7,679 nt of DNA from an uncultured Moraxella sp. (GTDB taxonomy: Bacteria > Pseudomonadota > Gammaproteobacteria > Pseudomonadales > Moraxellaceae): positions 1 to 7,679 of the forward strand of contig CAKMOY010000065.1 in assembly GCA_927911235.1 (NCBI GenBank). The letters are read 5' to 3'. Position 1 is the first letter of the stretch. The number at the start of each line of letters is the position of its first letter. Shown here in pieces: positions 1 to 5,567 of the stretch. The notes below the pieces were generated by a model. It did not search any database, was not told the origin of the DNA, and saw only the letters and a list, made by a program, of their open reading frames with translations. The position numbers and the translations under genes were made by a program.

Positions 1-256
1 ATAGCTTGAAAGGCGTGTCTAGTCGATTACTCCGTAAGAAGGGTATCCGTCCATCAAAGAGCAGTTATGGGGTGGTGCGTTATGGTCGCCTAGTTATTTT
101 GCAGGTGAGTTGTGGCGGTAGCGTCCAATTGAGATTGTCCGCCAGTACATTTGGACAGCAAAATACACCGCACTAAACAACGTCCATGCGTAAGCATGAT
201 TGCTTAAGTTGCCTTATATTCACCGCCTGAAGTCGGTGGTTTTACGGCAATGGAGG
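1..256 (+). mobile_element. End of an IS200/IS605-family insertion sequence
   Basis: This is one terminus of an IS200/IS605-type element whose remainder lies left of the window. It contains the 3' part of a tnpA relic, then short palindromes of the kind the Y1 transposase of this family recognises at subterminal ends: taagca/tgctta (191-206), and caccg/cggtg (221-225 with 234-238) around an 8-base loop. Right of base 256 the sequence reads on the minus strand as the conserved codons of a DNA methyltransferase (GAC CCT TTT AT), so the junction is placed at 256/257. These elements make no target duplication and insert 3' of a short T-rich target. Read on the minus strand, the flank ends in TTTTAT, which fits a left end inserted after a TTAT or TTTAT target. 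If so, tnpA reads toward the left end, as in divergent IS605/IS608 layouts. The exact edge and the left/right assignment are inference. Confidence 0.75.
3..193 (+). pseudogene. tnpA: IS200/IS605 transposase TnpA, C-terminal remnant with frameshifts
   Basis: This is the C-terminal part of the small Y1 (HUH-type) single-strand transposase of IS200/IS605 elements. The first frame gives LKGVSSRLLRK. The reading then moves to another frame for LWGGALWSPSYFAG, back for SCGGS, and again for PIEIVRQYIWTAKYTAL before the stop at 191-193. Together these match the expected order in the family (KGVSSR..., LWGG.LWSPSYF, SCGG, IE.V..YI). At least three indels are needed to join the pieces: near base 57, near 107 and near 122-126. 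An in-frame TAG also lies in the second frame near 113. The protein cannot be functional as written. The N-terminal HUH motif and the start lie outside the window. Family identity is good; the precise indel positions are approximate. Confidence 0.82.
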
Positions 257-498
257 ATAAAAGGGTCAAGTACAATATCATTTTCTTTTGTTGAGTTTTC
301 AATTAAAACTCGCATTAAATCAATTGGTTTTTCTGTAGGGTGTTGCTTATTACCAATAATATTAGGAACTCTTAATATATTTGTAGAACCTAGATTGTTG
401 ATGTTTTTTGCACCGCCTTTACGCAACATCAAAATACTATCGCTCGCTAATACTGGAAAAACATTTAGACAATCGTCATTATGTAAGTCAATCATCAT
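257..498 (-). pseudogene. Site-specific DNA methyltransferase remnant, internally deleted and cut by the IS
   Basis: This is a remnant of an S-adenosylmethionine-dependent DNA N6-adenine or N4-cytosine methyltransferase, a common phage late gene. The start (ATG at 498 or 495) overlaps the end of the upstream gene, consistent with translational coupling. The first ~21 residues, MIDLHNDDCLNVFPVLASDS, match the usual N-terminus just before the catalytic DPPY/NPPY segment. The reading then jumps directly to LMLRKGGAKN and the conserved C-terminal HPTEKPIDLMRVLIENS...DIVLDPF, which normally continues as MGSGSTG. The catalytic motif and the central part of the enzyme are therefore missing. The last conserved codons are interrupted after GAC CCT TTT AT by the insertion sequence, beyond which the frame reads nonsense to a stop near 220. 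A complete enzyme would be several hundred codons; here about 80 remain. Family recognition is firm; the target base and recognition site are unknown. Confidence 0.8.
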
Positions 499-958
499 AA
501 TCCACGCTAAAAGGTGCATTATGAAACGCTTCTTTTTTCATCGTTTCCACCGCCATGTTATAGTTTTGCAAGGCTTCTGATGACTGTAAGCCAAACGCCA
601 TAACTCCCAACGCTTGAGAGCCTTCCATTCGTCTAGCTTGCACCAAATCACAATGACAACGTACCACAGGTTCAATCACCACCCATTCATCAAGCAATAA
701 AATCGTGTCTAAATCAATCGTAAATGAACCAAATCCACCGATTGGCGGTTCGTCATCACTGTGTTGGCAGGCAAGCCTGCACCACCCAGCCAAAAATCGT
801 ACTTCTTGCAATACGATATTTTGCACGTCATCAAGTAATAACGAGTAACCACTGGTTAAAAGTTCATCGTATAAGACATTACAATATTCACCAATCACCC
901 CTTTTATTTTTGGGTATTGGGTAATGCCTTTGGTTTTGACAAGCGTTTCAAACTGCAT
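488..958 (-). CDS. Phage protein of unknown function, possibly head-tail or tail morphogenesis
   Basis: This 156-residue protein has no motif I recognise. ATG at 958 follows the stop of the tail-tube-like gene by only 3 bases, and its own stop overlaps the start of the methyltransferase remnant, so it belongs to the late operon. The N-terminal half is mixed and soluble, with a few cysteines and Trp59 (FLAGWCRL). The middle (about 75-100) has GGFGSFTIDLDTILLLDEWVV. The C-terminal half is helix-prone (CDLVQARRMEGSQALGVMAF onward) and ends acidic with VDYDD. No signal peptide or membrane segment is evident. Position beside tail genes suggests a virion assembly or connector role, but that rests on context alone. 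The reading frame is open and the composition looks normal, so it appears intact. Confidence 0.72.
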   Translation of the reverse strand: MQFETLVKTKGITQYPKIKGVIGEYCNVLYDELLTSGYSLLLDDVQNIVLQEVRFLAGWCRLACQHSDDEPPIGGFGSFTIDLDTILLLDEWVVIEPVVRCHCDLVQARRMEGSQALGVMAFGLQSSEALQNYNMAVETMKKEAFHNAPFSVDYDD

Positions 959-961
959 AGA

Positions 962-1636
962 TTAACCGCCAAACGTTGTAGCTGTACCACCACCAAAGCC
1001 ACTCACACCAACAGAGCTAGAAGCACCAAGTAAGCTACTCAACGCATTACCAATAGCATTACCGATATTGCTACTACCGCTGTTTAGGCTTGAATTGATA
1101 GTATTAAAGGCATTTGTGCCTGTACTACCAAGATTAGCATTTTCACCAAAATACATATAACGGATAGAGCCTGATACGGTCAAGATTTGCGAACGGCTAG
1201 ATGCGTCAATCTCACCGCCACCGTCAGGGAAAGTAAACGCCACGTCATAAATAACGTACTCAATCGTACCACTATTGGTCGCACCATCTGATAGATTGAA
1301 AAATACACGGCAACTTTCTAACTCACCGCCAGCATCTACCATAGCTTGAGCAAATTTTGCCATTGCCCCTTTTTCAGTTTCAATTACTGTTAAAGAGCCT
1401 TCAAAGTTGGTTTTTGGTGTGCCTGTTCGGTGTGCTTGTAGTCCACCAGCATAATCCACGTCAGCAGGGTCATTGTTTGTTACCATTGGACGTGGGAAGT
1501 TTTGGATAAGTAGGCGTAAATGTTCATGACCTTTTGGCACCAATACAGCGTTACAAGCCAAAGCAGGTGAGCCTAGACTTTTTGCGGTTTCATATTCTTT
1601 TTTTAGATATGAATAAGACGGTAGATTACCTTTCAT
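962..1636 (-). CDS. Putative phage tail tube-like structural protein
   Basis: This 224-residue protein is probably the tail tube (inner tail) subunit or a related tail protein. The core (about residues 30-165) is rich in beta-prone stretches and in asymmetric small and charged residues (TNFEGSLTVIETEKG, EYVIYDVAFTFPDGG, SQILTVSGSIRYMYFG), the general look of tail-tube beta-barrel proteins. The last ~55 residues are almost entirely Gly, Ser, Ala, Asn and Thr, a flexible low-complexity tail that ends GGTATTFGG. No signal peptide is present. The ATG at 1636 is chosen because the protein's sequence character starts there and an AGGA (1647-1644 on the minus strand) lies 7 bases upstream. That AGGA is inside a hairpin stem, described separately. 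The gene is followed 3 bases later by the 156-residue protein. Assignment to the tail tube is an inference from sequence character and position, not from a diagnostic motif. Confidence 0.6.
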   Translation of the reverse strand: MKGNLPSYSYLKKEYETAKSLGSPALACNAVLVPKGHEHLRLLIQNFPRPMVTNNDPADVDYAGGLQAHRTGTPKTNFEGSLTVIETEKGAMAKFAQAMVDAGGELESCRVFFNLSDGATNSGTIEYVIYDVAFTFPDGGGEIDASSRSQILTVSGSIRYMYFGENANLGSTGTNAFNTINSSLNSGSSNIGNAIGNALSSLLGASSSVGVSGFGGGTATTFGG

Positions 1637-1667
1637 AAAAAAATCCTATCGTTGTGTAGATAGGATT
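1637..1667 (-). promoter_or_regulatory. Leader hairpin that sequesters the Shine-Dalgarno site of the tail-tube-like gene
   Basis: Read on the minus strand, aatcctatc (1667-1659) and gataggatt (1650-1642) form a perfect 9-bp stem with an 8-base loop, followed by a run of T and then the ATG at 1636. The only plausible Shine-Dalgarno, AGGA, is inside the 3' arm. In RNA the structure would hide the ribosome binding site, and its U-rich 3' side also makes it resemble a weak intrinsic terminator. It could damp translation or transcription of the tail-tube-like gene relative to upstream genes. The sequence is certain; function is inference. Confidence 0.55.
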
Positions 1668-1709
1668 ATTGTAGGTTGGGAAAACCATGTGATTTTTAGG
1701 TGTTCCGAT

Positions 1710-1997
1710 TTATGGTGTGCCTGATAGACTTATATAGCTTGGTTTGGGTTCGGCTGGCTTTTGGTTTTCAAGATTGGTTAATCTAACCGATAAATCATCA
1801 ACCACTTTTTGCAAATCATCAACTTTTTTTAGACACTTCGTTGATTTTTTTTTACAAGATTTTGATTTTTTAACCACAATATCCGATTTGCCAATCCCTT
1901 GTGTGGAATGTTATCAATCCCATTTTCACCACCTTGCACAGGGTTGTGGGTTTCAATCAGATAAATCTCATCTGTCCATTCGCTTACTTATACTCAT
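1710..1997 (-). pseudogene. Small phage tail-fibre-associated protein, broken by frameshifts
   Basis: When three single extra bases are ignored this segment encodes one protein of about 94 residues. ATG at 1997 has an AGGTGA ribosome site that overlaps the stop of the upstream gene. After MSIS the frame slips, and SEWTDEIYLIE...NPVQGGENGIDNIPHKGLANR..LKNQNL follows. This matches the PV.GG..GI.NI...LANR..YLK motif common at the N-terminus of phage tail fibre and collar proteins. The frame slips at a T9 tract (1845-1853 on the plus strand), reads INEVSKK, and slips again at a T7 tract (1824-1830). The end reads as a short coiled coil, VDDLQKVVDDLSVRLTNLEN, then a Pro-rich tail ending SLSGTP. 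As written no frame spans it. It may be a real pseudogene or reflect sequencing error in homopolymers. Confidence 0.65.
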
Positions 1998-2002
1998 ATT
2001 TA

Positions 2003-2709
2003 TCACCTATCAATTTTATAGCCATTATAACGATAGTTTTCGTCATGGTTGGCTTTGCTATCATGTTTTAAATCACTTCTCACAGGGCTAAAATCCGCCA
2101 CATGAAATTTATCTGCACCCAAAGCCATACCGATTTTTTTTATTGTCAATATCCACATAGACAGCCACTTCAGGCACGATATGAGCAGGGACAAGCCGTC
2201 TAAGTGTAGGGGCTAGTTCTGACAATTCGCTTAAATCAATATCAGCGTTTAATTTGATACGGATACGGCTTGTTAAATCGTTTGCTACTGGCACTTTCGT
2301 ACAAATAGTTTGGGTAGCTTTTGGCTCGGCTTTTGTCATGCCATAGCCTGACAATCTCGTTTTGATTCGGATAAAGCATATCCAGTACAAACTGCAAAAA
2401 AGCAAGCCCACGTTCACTTGCTAATGATTGCCAGTTTGCCAAAATAATTGCCATAACTTTATCGCTAAAACCACCGTCATCACGTCTTAATACCGCCAAG
2501 CCGTTAAGTTTACTAAAGCGTTCAACGACCGTTTTACCACCCAAAAATGGGGTTGCATAGTGGTATATATCATCAATATCGTTTATCAAGTGGTCTTTTA
2601 GCATTTGCCGAAATACACTCGCCATTACCCTTTCTAGGTCATCGTATAGATGACTTTGTGCGATAGGCTCGTGTACTTGTTCTACTGTTATTTGATTGCC
2701 TATAGCCAT
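2003..2709 (-). pseudogene. Phage tail/baseplate protein (gpI-like position), frameshifted twice
   Basis: Three successive frames join into one protein of about 234 residues. It starts at ATG 2709, eight bases after the baseplate J-like gene, with MAIGNQITVEQVHEPIAQSH, and runs through FLGGKTVVERFSKLNGL, LASERGLAFLQFVLDML and LWHDKSRAKSYPNYL. Near 2300-2310 the reading moves +1 to TKVPVANDLTSRIRIKLN and ELAPTLRRLVPAHIVPEVAV. At a T8 tract (2134-2141 on the plus strand) it moves +1 again to KKIGMALGADKFHVADFSP and ends at the TGA at 2003, which is part of the next gene's ribosome site. The phrase LRRLVPAHIVPEV and the place directly after gpJ fit the small tail protein (P2 gpI-like or Mu gp48-like) that works at the baseplate. 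Exact family is uncertain. If the A8 run had seven A the second break would vanish. Confidence 0.65.
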
Positions 2710-2716
2710 ACATCAC

Positions 2717-4174
2717 CTACAACGTCCACATCGCACCGCTATTATCAGCTGTTCTGCGTAAATTAATCACAATGCTATCTCGTGTCAGATACGCCCACTC
2801 ATGCGGTTTTATCGGACTGGTTTGGGTATCTTCGCCCAACACGGTAAAATCACTAATGCGGTCTTGGAATGCTGGTATTTTCTCACGGATTAATGTTGCA
2901 ATCTCTTGACGGTTAAAACCATCACTGTTTGGGTGGCTTGCTGAAATACTACCACGCCCATAATTTGCCAACAATAACTCACTAATCTGTGCTTTTACGC
3001 TATCAATATCATGCACGCCAGCCAAAGAACCATTAATCGTAATCTGGTATGGACGTTCTTCAACTGCTTTTACTCTCACACGTCCATCAAACAAACTATC
3101 CGCCTTTGCCACCAACTGCTGAATATCTTTTATCAAAAGATTTTGTTCATTTGGCTCATTAGCAACCACCGTCAAATTTAAATGATTAATATTATCAAGG
3201 CTTGCTTGGTAAAATTTCTCATGGGTTGTTTCATTCCAGATTGCCATATAACCAAAACGGCTCATAAAATGCCAACGCACCAACAAATCAAAATTCCCCA
3301 TAAATACTGCATTATGGTCATAAGTGGACGGAAAACTGGCAAGCAGTCGCATTTGGCTGACTGTTAAAGGGTTTGTTCCTGCTCGTATCAATCCGTCAGT
3401 TTTAAAATAAATATTTAAATAACGTTCATCATTACTTAACAAATCGTTTAGCGTAGCTTGCTTTAACGTGGTTGTATCAACAAAACCGTAAGACTGGGTT
3501 ACATAGATTTTGTAACTATCCCCAGCTTGTACCGTTTGCCCAACTCGTTCACTATCGCCAAACATCAGACGGATATTTTGAAAATCATCGCTAAAAATTG
3601 TATAAACACTATCCCCTGCATGGGCGTTCATAAACTTTGGCGTATAGTCAAACATGGTTTTGGTTGTGGTGTTAATCACTTGTATGCCTGCCACATAGCT
3701 ATCGGCATCTGCGATAATCTCAATCTGATAAAACGGCTCACTTACCAAAATATTTAAATTGGTTTCTCTGATAATACTTTGCTCACAGTTTACCGTTTGG
3801 GTTTCATTCGGTTTAATCGTGATAGCAGACAGTAACCGCCATTGTCGCCCTGTACCGTCTTCCACAATCCGCCCTTGATTTAGGGTAACAGTATTTGTGC
3901 CGTTGTTTTCAATGGTGATTTTAAACTGACAAGGCGTTGCCACAGGCAAAATACCCTTGTTCACCGCATCAGCCATGATTGTGCGATTATTGGATTTGAC
4001 AAACGGTTCAATGATATTAATGTCATTATCTCGTGATAAAGCAATCACCAATTCACGAATGGACGTTAATAAAGCCGTAACAGTAGGGTCGCCAACTTGC
4101 CAACGTTCTGCAATCTCTGGATAATCGTTTAACGCATTTTCAATGCTAGCGGTTAGGCTAGTTCGCTGTAACAT
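2717..4174 (-). CDS. Phage baseplate J-like protein
   Basis: This 485-residue protein is probably the baseplate wedge protein related to P2 gpJ and Mu gp47, which links tail tube, baseplate and fibres. ATG at 4174 (MLQRTSLTASIENALNDYPE) is preferred over an upstream in-frame start because AGGGGA lies just before it and because the upstream residues overlap the preceding gene's coding sequence. Visible features are an N-terminal helical region, a beta-rich middle with an added sandwich-like part (ATPCQFKITIENNGTNTVTL), TPKFMNAHAGDSVYTIFSDD and RLMFGDSERVGQTVQAGDSY. The latter echoes the conserved 'G.G..G..P..G' pocket of baseplate J proteins. A C-terminal segment reads INGSLAGVHDIDSVKAQISE, IREKIPAFQDRISDFTV and ends MWTL. 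No membrane segments. It appears intact although the genes on both sides are frameshifted. Confidence is good for a baseplate protein and moderate for the exact family. Confidence 0.7.
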   Translation of the reverse strand: MLQRTSLTASIENALNDYPEIAERWQVGDPTVTALLTSIRELVIALSRDNDINIIEPFVKSNNRTIMADAVNKGILPVATPCQFKITIENNGTNTVTLNQGRIVEDGTGRQWRLLSAITIKPNETQTVNCEQSIIRETNLNILVSEPFYQIEIIADADSYVAGIQVINTTTKTMFDYTPKFMNAHAGDSVYTIFSDDFQNIRLMFGDSERVGQTVQAGDSYKIYVTQSYGFVDTTTLKQATLNDLLSNDERYLNIYFKTDGLIRAGTNPLTVSQMRLLASFPSTYDHNAVFMGNFDLLVRWHFMSRFGYMAIWNETTHEKFYQASLDNINHLNLTVVANEPNEQNLLIKDIQQLVAKADSLFDGRVRVKAVEERPYQITINGSLAGVHDIDSVKAQISELLLANYGRGSISASHPNSDGFNRQEIATLIREKIPAFQDRISDFTVLGEDTQTSPIKPHEWAYLTRDSIVINLRRTADNSGAMWTL

Positions 4175-4486
4175 CGTAATAATCCCCTGTATTATTGTTA
4201 TGATTAGACAGCCCAACATCAATCAGAATATGCCCCAGTTTGATAAATACTTGCACCTTGTCAAAATCTACTGTTTGGGTAACAATGCTTAATTGGTCGC
4301 TGTTTAACTGTTGTAGTACAGGAATATCTTGTTTCATTTTTTGATAAATTCATCAGCGGTAAAGGCGGTTAGATTGACAAGCAAGTGCATTTTAATATCT
4401 TGTCCATAGCCTTGTGCAAAATAGCCATTGACAGGGGTTGCAAGCCAATGGTTTATCATATCAACAATTTTTGCGGTAGTAATCAT
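4158..4486 (-). pseudogene. Small phage protein split by a one-base frameshift (or two coupled mini-genes)
   Basis: Two short frames follow each other. ATG 4486 opens a 50-residue frame (MITTAKIVDMINHWLATPVN...TADEFIKK) that stops with TGA at 4334. The second frame starts at the overlapping ATG 4337 and gives 59 residues (MKQDIPVLQQLNSDQLSIVT...FIKLGHILIDVG...DYYDVTAN), stopping at 4158 inside the baseplate J-like start. If the run of six A at the junction were seven A, the two would fuse in frame into a protein of about 109 residues, FIKKMKQDIP. The smooth helix-to-helix transition suggests one ancestral gene. A genuine ATGA-coupled pair cannot be excluded. The first start also overlaps the preceding membrane protein gene by ATGA. 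No function is recognised; position suggests a baseplate or tail assembly factor. Confidence 0.55.
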
Positions 4487-4902
4487 GCCATAACCCCTTG
4501 ATGAATCCCTTGATTAGACCCTTGATAACCCCTTTTATTTTGACTTTGGTTTTGTTGATTACCGCCAAACGGTTGTAACATCAGATGAATTAGCACTTTT
4601 AACCATATAAAACCAAACGCCAAAAATTGCCATATGATGATTAACCCAACCGCTCCAGCTCCCCACATTTTTGCAAGAATTAATAGGCTTGCAAATCGCC
4701 ATAGCAAAAAACCAAATCCGATTATAGGTAAAATACTGATAATCAGACTTAGTTTAAATTTGTCGTTAAAGTATAGGGCAAATACTTGTGGTGTTAGTTG
4801 TTCATTTAGTTTTTTGACAAGGTTGCAGTTATCCAAGTATAGCAACGCCAAAAGAAAAAACGCCCAAAATGATAAAAATGTGTCTATGATATAGCCGTTC
4901 AT
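4483..4902 (-). CDS. Small integral membrane protein, unknown function, phage operon
   Basis: This 139-residue protein has three strongly hydrophobic segments: about 5-23 (IIDTFLSFWAFFLLALLYL), 51-76 (LSLIISILPIIGFGFLLWRF onward) and 82-108 (AGAVGLIIIWQFLAFGFIWL onward). A polar, Gln/Asn/Gly-rich C-terminus of about 30 residues follows, carrying three tandem xxQG units. ATG at 4902 has AGGA 7 bases upstream. It is the first gene of the minus-strand cluster, downstream of a terminator, so a promoter should lie in 4903-4966. A CATAAT at 4933-4928 is a possible -10, but I see no convincing -35. The stop overlaps the next start as ATGA. Holin-like or phage envelope-associated roles are possible, but three segments plus a long polar tail fit no holin class clearly. 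It appears intact. Confidence 0.7.
   Translation of the reverse strand: MNGYIIDTFLSFWAFFLLALLYLDNCNLVKKLNEQLTPQVFALYFNDKFKLSLIISILPIIGFGFLLWRFASLLILAKMWGAGAVGLIIIWQFLAFGFIWLKVLIHLMLQPFGGNQQNQSQNKRGYQGSNQGIHQGVMA
4495..4530 (-). repeat. Three tandem 12-bp repeats coding xxQG
   Basis: On the minus strand, three consecutive 12-base units (NNNNatcaaggg-like) run 4530-4519, 4518-4507 and 4506-4495. They encode GYQG, SNQG and IHQG near the C-terminus of the small membrane protein. The caaggg core is identical in all three. A unit change would keep the reading frame, so copy number could vary without inactivating the protein. Confidence 0.6.
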
Positions 4903-4966
4903 GAGTTATTCCTGTACTTTTGGGATATTATGCACTAGGAATATTAGGGGGCGGGGGATTGTTCCG

Positions 4967-4996
4967 ATAAAAAACCCCACCAAAAAGGCAGGGTTT
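4967..4996 (-). terminator. Rho-independent terminator, minus strand
   Basis: On the minus strand aaaccctgcc (4996-4987), a TTTTT loop and ggtggggttt (4981-4972) pair over 10 bp, two of them G-U, followed by more T. It lies 37 bp past the KilA-N relic's stop and separates that relic from the late gene cluster. The plus strand has no T run after the stem, so it acts in one direction. Confidence 0.75.
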
Positions 4997-5032
4997 AAAA
5001 AATAAAACAAAAATCAAGCAATCGCCAATTTC

Positions 5033-5294
5033 TCACTGGCTAAGTTTGCCAAACGGTTCTTTTATCGCTTGATACCATGAATAGATATAATTCATGTGGT
5101 GGATAAGTTTTTTACCGTTATCCATAACACCGTCAATATTTTGCGGTTGGGCTTTTTGCTGTGCCAGTATCATCTCATAGACCAACGCCACCGCTTGCTT
5201 TGTGCAAATCGTTAAGCGAATACAAATCATCTACAATAGAAATTGCAGTATTGGCAATGGTTAAAGGATTGTTGATAGTTGCGATTGTGTTCAT
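5033..5294 (-). pseudogene. KilA-N-type phage regulator/antirepressor, internally deleted relic
   Basis: ATG at 5294 has a good AGGAG 6 bases upstream and opens MNTIATINNPLTIANTAISI, then DDLYSLNDLHKASGG. The latter is the typical start of a KilA-N DNA-binding domain found in phage antirepressor-like proteins. The frame then ends at a TGA (5175-5177), giving only 39 residues. In the next frame the remainder reads ALVYEMILAQQKAQ, IDGVMDNGKKLIHHMNYIYS and ends GKLSQ at 5033, like the C-terminal tail of the same protein. The body of the KilA-N domain (about 60-150 residues) is missing. The two pieces meet around 5190 at GGTGGCG, where conserved Gly-Gly codons may have promoted a deletion. KilA-N identity is moderate (short match); the internal deletion is inference. 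Terminators on both sides isolate it from neighbours. Confidence 0.55.
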
Positions 5295-5394
5295 AACGAA
5301 CTCCTATGTTAATTTTTTCGAAAATACCCAAAAGGGCGTTAGGGGTTTGCTAGGATTTATCGTAATCTTTGGATTAACTGACAATAAATTTTTG

Positions 5395-5427
5395 AAAAAT
5401 AAAACCGCTAAATATCGGCTGCGGTTT
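5395..5427 (-). terminator. Probable intrinsic terminator, minus strand, upstream of the KilA-N relic
   Basis: On the minus strand aaaccgc (5427-5421) and gcggttt (5408-5402) form a 7-bp stem around a 12-base loop, followed by TATTTTT. It would stop minus-strand transcripts arriving from the right before the KilA-N relic. The rest of 5295-5470 holds no gene I can support, only a small inverted repeat, taaggt/acctta (5439-5444 with 5451-5456). Confidence 0.55.
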
Positions 5428-5470
5428 CCGCTATGTTTTAAGGTTTCGACACCTTAGGCATACTACACAA

Positions 5471-5491
5471 CAAAAAACCCACCTTGTAAAG
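5471..5491 (+). repeat. Left copy of the 21-bp direct repeat flanking brnTA
   Basis: The sequence aaaaaacccaccttgtaaag plus a preceding c is identical to 6099-6119. Here it is only one arm of the terminator found at the right copy, since the complementary gtgggtttt is absent and is replaced by caaaatcacc. The module between the copies contains the brnTA promoter, both genes and little else, which suggests that the cassette arrived or can leave by recombination at this repeat. Confidence 0.7.
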
Positions 5492-5511
5492 CAAAATCAC
5501 CACCTAAAAGA

Positions 5512-5543
5512 TTGACAAAAACGCAAATTGTTATTACAATTTG
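5512..5543 (+). promoter_or_regulatory. brnTA promoter with overlapping palindromic operator
   Basis: TTGACA (5512-5517), a 17-base spacer and TACAAT (5535-5540) form a near-consensus sigma-70 promoter. A perfect inverted repeat, caaattgt-tatt-acaatttg (5524-5543), spans the spacer and covers the -10 box. BrnT/BrnA and similar pairs are known to repress their own promoter through the antitoxin, so this palindrome is the obvious candidate operator. Transcription would start near 5547, leaving a leader of only about 20 bases. Confidence 0.75.
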
Positions 5544-5567
5544 ATAAAAACCACCAACCACATTAAA

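Noticed and set aside
211..256. Possible omega (guide) RNA at the IS end
   Set aside because: No tnpB is visible in the window, and the orientation suggests a left end. Omega RNAs overlap the right end next to tnpB, so the claim has no support.
200..580. Open frame of 126 codons on the plus strand
   Set aside because: It crosses the IS end and lies antisense to the methyltransferase remnant and the 156-residue gene. Its composition is unconvincing and it has no motif.
724..924. Plus-strand frame of 66 codons
   Set aside because: It is fully antisense to the 156-residue phage gene, with no ribosome site.
1744..2091. Plus-strand frame of 115 codons
   Set aside because: It is Phe- and Ser-rich antisense of the frameshifted tail genes. 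The minus strand carries the recognisable tail-fibre motif.
4947..4957. GGGGGCGGGGG tract in an AT-rich intergenic region
   Set aside because: Two G runs alone do not make a quadruplex (four are needed). It has no repeat partner, and no function can be supported.
5161..5457. Plus-strand frame of 98 codons with a hydrophobic stretch
   Set aside because: It is antisense to the KilA-N relic and runs through a minus-strand terminator, with no ribosome site or family signature.
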